Assembly: GCA_001598975.1 (NCBI GenBank)
Contig: BBXU01003016.1
Span: 1 to 20,033, forward strand
Source: Parachlorella kessleri
Lineage: Eukaryota; Chlorophyta; Trebouxiophyceae; Chlorellales; Chlorellaceae
Length of the DNA: 20,033 nucleotides
Direction of reading: 5' to 3'
Shown here: positions 17,501-20,033 of the stretch, piece by piece
Numbering within the stretch: position 1 is the stretch's first letter
Layout of the letters: every line of letters starts with the position of its first letter
Program-made: the position numbers and the translations under genes
The notes under the pieces: model-generated
Database searches by the model: none
Told to the model about the DNA's origin: nothing
The model's input: only the letters and a program-made list of their open reading frames with translations

Positions 17501-19736
17501 AGCAGCCGCCAGCCGCTGCCCCGCTGCCGACAGCTCAGCATGCACAGCGCAGGCTTCGTGCAGCTGCGCTTTGAGCGCCAGGTTCTTCCCGCCAAGCTGT
17601 TCTAGCAGCAGTGCCGCCTCAGCAAGTTCCTGCAGTCACAAGGCTAACTTAGCTTCCTTGGCTTGGCTTACTTCCCACTTGGCACATGCACGGTCCCCTC
17701 CCCTGCCAACTAGTCAGCCAACAATCCCACCTGTGCCAACCCCACACGAGGGAAGCAAGGCATTGATAGGAAAATCAATCATGGTTAACCGAACCAGTAC
17801 TCTCGCACCCTCCGGCAACCCAAACCAGCTCCTGCACATCCAAAGGCACACCACGCGCGACCATACCCTAAGTGAAGTGAAATCACATCCCTGCTGTTTG
17901 GTGCTGCGGCTAAGCCAGGTTTGGGCGCTGATAACTGTTACCTCCTTTCCAAGTTTAGTCATTATACACGCGGCTCTTCCCGCACGGAGCCCTCGCAGTA
18001 ACCCAGTCAAGTGTAAGGCTGGGCCCTCCCAAGGCCCAGCAGACCAGCTTGCATCCGTGCCTGCCCTAGTTTAAGCCCTGCCCCCCTGCACACCTTTGAA
18101 AATTCCATTAACATCTGTCCGCCCCCACCACCATCAATGCCCACCACACCCCCCGCCACTGCACCACACACATCGGCTGGCGGGGTAGCGCACCCAGAGC
18201 CTGCCCCTAGCCTGCCCTACCTGTCTTTCAGCATTCCGCCTACGAATTTAGCCTTAATTAATACTGTCATAAAGAAACTTGTACCTGCAACAGGTTGGCT
18301 GGAGACCCCACCTGTTGTACTCTGTTCATCTCCTCATGAAGCTTTACCTTCTCCTGATGCGTGTGGGCAAGCGCCAGGCACGCCTGGCTGGCCTGCAATT
18401 TGTGGGTTGGGCTCAGAACCATGTGTGGGACCATATGTGTGGGACCATAACAGTGACTAAACGAGCGTCGTGTAGACTGCAATCCGGTAAACTCCATGCA
18501 CAGATCTCCAGTTACATACCCGGAAAGCTACTGCTCGGCCCTCCTACCTCTTCATATTCACTGACCAAACATTCGCTACTGTATGAATCAGCCTCCACTC
18601 TAGCAACACCGATCTCAACGATGTGTTCTTCTTACAATTCCAGATTCATATCAGAACAGCCGAAATCCATATTAAGCACAGCATCAAGCAGCCCACCTGT
18701 TCCTCCAAATTGTGGTTTTCTCTCGTCAAGGCAGCAATGGTGTCCAAAACTTCGTCCGGACTCTCCAAAAACGTCTGCTCAGCCAGCCCCTGCAGCACTA
18801 TCACACCCCTCTTCCAAAGGGGCCGCCATAGTTCCCACACGGCAGCGGCCACATGCTTTGCGTCCATGCAGCAGGTCTTAGAACTCAGCTTCGCAGTCAG
18901 CGACACACTTCTTGCTCCCCTGGTAACTGCCTCGGTCGCCAAATGCCGCCTGTGCCTGAGACCCAACACACACCCAAAGCATACCCGGCAAACTAGGGGG
19001 GCGGCCCTCACCCCCTGTCCACTAACACGGCATTTTTGGGACAGCGCAATCCCAGCAAACTGTCACACAACATCCCAGTATGCATGACAATCACACGCAC
19101 CTGATGCACCGCGTCGGCCCCTTGCAAAGCCGAGGCATCTCTGGTGTGCTGCCGCAGTAGCTGGGAGACTTCATGGTGCCGAGCCATACTCGCCACATCC
19201 TCGGGCGTCTTCCCGCCCCTGCTCACTGCTGCTGTGGAGGCCCCTGCTGCAAGCAGCGCCGAGACCACCCCCTGATGCCCCTGCCCTGCTGCTGAATGCA
19301 AGGGGGTCCACCCGGTAGAATCTGGCTCATTAAGGGATGCCCCTGCCCCCAGCAGGGTGTCCACCATGCGTAGGTCGCCCAGCGCTGCAGCCGAGTGGAG
19401 AGGGGTGCGCCCCTCTTCGTCAACCGCTGCAACCGAGGCGCCAGCCGCAAGCAAAGCTTGCGCTACGGCAGCATGGCTGCGGGTGACAGCCACATGCAGC
19501 GGCGTGGCACCATCGGCGTTGGGTTCCTCCAAGGGAGCCCCTGCCTTGCACAGCATGCTGACGATGGCTGCATGGCCTTGCTCGGCGGCTATATGCAATG
19601 GAGTGTTGTTGGTCCCACCCTCTCGAGCGCTTGTTAACGCTCCGGTGGCCAGAAGCATTTGCACCCCTGCTGCATGTCCCCGCCGTACAGCTTTGAGTAG
19701 CTCATCACCCTTGCTGACAGCAAACAGCCGTGCCAT
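14521..19736 (-). CDS. Ankyrin-repeat, coiled-coil, glutamine-rich protein
   Basis: Seven phase-consistent exons: 19736-19101, 18876-18697, 18392-18312, 17629-17462, 16940-16832, 16583-16368 and 16097-14521, giving about 988 residues. Residues 10-205 hold five ankyrin repeats plus a partial sixth (TPLHIAAEQGHAAIVSMLCKAGA, TPLHVAVTRSHAAVAQALLAAGA and others). Residues about 240-390 are Leu/Glu/Ala-rich and look like coiled coil (IAALTRENHNLEEQ, KVKLHEEMNRVQQ, ELAEAALLLEQL). From about 465 onward it is low-complexity, rich in Gln, Ser and Arg, with polyQ tracts, repeated RRxS sites and a duplicated YISNLDLPAYQDP segment. The start at 19736 has an upstream in-frame TGA (19797-19799) and a TATAAATA 72 nt before it. 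Exon 2 could instead begin at 18789. The terminal TGA overlaps a good donor (AG|GTGAGC at 14524), so the C-terminus may extend. The function is unknown; a phospho-regulated scaffold is an inference. Confidence 0.75.
14524..14751 (-). repeat. C-terminal copy of duplicated RRxS/polyQ module
   Basis: Encodes HRRWSVGG, RRWRFSLGGK, EYISNLDLPAYQDP and finally WLGR. The same order of blocks is found in the module at 14842-15117. DNA identity is visible, for example GGATCCTGGTAAGCGGGAAG at 14591 and 14909, an offset of 318 nt (106 codons), so the duplication is in frame. Confidence 0.85.
14842..15117 (-). repeat. N-terminal copy of duplicated RRxS/polyQ module
   Basis: Encodes RRRRWSIGG, RRWRWSLGGK, two polyQ runs separated by DP, RHMSLEQQP, DYISNLDLPAYQDP and WLGRP. 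It is longer than its partner because of the polyQ expansion: the offset between copies grows from 318 nt at the WLGR end to 360 nt at the RRWR end, about 14 codons. Confidence 0.85.
14991..15043 (-). repeat. CAG trinucleotide (polyGln) tracts
   Basis: Two runs of CTG on the plus strand (14991-15012 and 15019-15043), CAG on the coding strand, encode glutamine runs. Shorter runs lie at about 14751-14769 and 15113-15132. Pure CAG runs without CAA interruption are prone to length change. Confidence 0.9.
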
Positions 19737-19807
19737 TTGCTGCTGCAGCTGCAGCACAGCAAGACAGATGACGTACAGCTTCAGAGGGAGCTGGCCTCAC
19801 TGTGTGG

Positions 19808-19815
19808 TATTTATA
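19808..19815 (-). promoter_or_regulatory. TATA box of the ankyrin/polyQ gene
   Basis: The minus strand reads TATAAATA, 72 nt before the ATG at 19736. With initiation 25-30 nt downstream, the leader would be about 45 nt. Its spacing and canonical sequence support the assigned start and promoter. Confidence 0.5.
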
Positions 19816-20019
19816 AGAGAGTTCGTGAAGGGACGAGCTATGCGTCCTCTTCGGTACCATTCTATACACTGTCCAACACTGAAGGGAGCGAATGCGCCTG
19901 ATTCAATACTGCTAAAGCTGCTGTTGGACTGCAGCCAAGCTGGCCAGTTAAGCCTAATGTTTTGATTCTCTAACTGGAGGTTCCACACCCTGTTGTGTAG
20001 GCGTGTGGAGGTAGGCGCG

Positions 20020-20033
20020 CGGGGGGGGGGGGG
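20020..20033 (+). repeat. Terminal G homopolymer
   Basis: The window ends in GCGCG followed by an uninterrupted run of about 13 G. It could be a genomic mononucleotide tract or a sequencing or assembly edge artefact. Confidence 0.7.

Noticed and set aside
17199..18074. A 291-codon plus-strand frame
   Set aside because: It lies over introns and a coiled-coil exon of the minus-strand ankyrin gene; its Ser/Pro/His-rich content reflects C/A-rich antisense sequence.

Overview
The window looks like nuclear DNA of a green alga, most likely a volvocalean chlorophyte (Haematococcus or Chlamydomonas type). Genes are cut into many short exons by GT-AG introns with GTGAGx/GTAAGx donors. TGTAA-type polyadenylation signals are present, a glutamine-rich protein is coded by long CAG runs, and the families are typical of algae and plants: a CCT-motif regulator, a SixA-like histidine phosphatase, an ionotropic glutamate-receptor-like channel and an ankyrin/coiled-coil protein. 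There are no bacterial-style operons. All exon models were built by hand from open frames, splice consensus and phase agreement; no transcript or database evidence was available.

Layout. Bases 1-1446 hold one weak candidate gene (424-1188, +) and the 5' flank of the first solid gene. Bases 1447-3553 (+) encode a 336-residue protein with a C-terminal CCT motif in five exons, followed by about 2 kb of T/G-rich sequence that reads as a long 3' UTR ending near a TGTAA at 5617. From there to the right edge every recognised gene is on the minus strand. 8167-6288 (-) is a five-exon, 233-residue SixA-like histidine phosphatase with a transit-peptide-like N-terminus; its 3' end converges on the CCT gene. 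12774 to about 8821 (-) is an ionotropic glutamate-receptor-like channel in at least 15 exons: signal peptide, S1 half of the ligand-binding domain, M1, loop, M3, S2 half, M4, cytoplasmic tail. 12860-14520 is mostly non-coding, with repeats and a few unresolved hydrophobic exon-like frames. 19736-14521 (-) is an ankyrin-repeat, coiled-coil, glutamine-rich protein of about 988 residues whose C-terminus holds an in-frame duplication and repeated RRxS motifs. The window ends in a G homopolymer.

The genes do not form one pathway. The CCT protein suggests transcriptional control of light or clock responses, the channel suggests ligand-gated ion signalling, the phosphatase may act in an organelle, and the ankyrin/polyQ protein is probably a scaffold. 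The items most worth a second look are the compact glutamate-receptor-like channel lacking an amino-terminal domain, the duplicated polyQ/RRxS module, and a dispersed repeat family with five copies here, two of them at the 3' end of the phosphatase gene. I found no CRISPR array, rRNA, intact tRNA or recognisable transposase.
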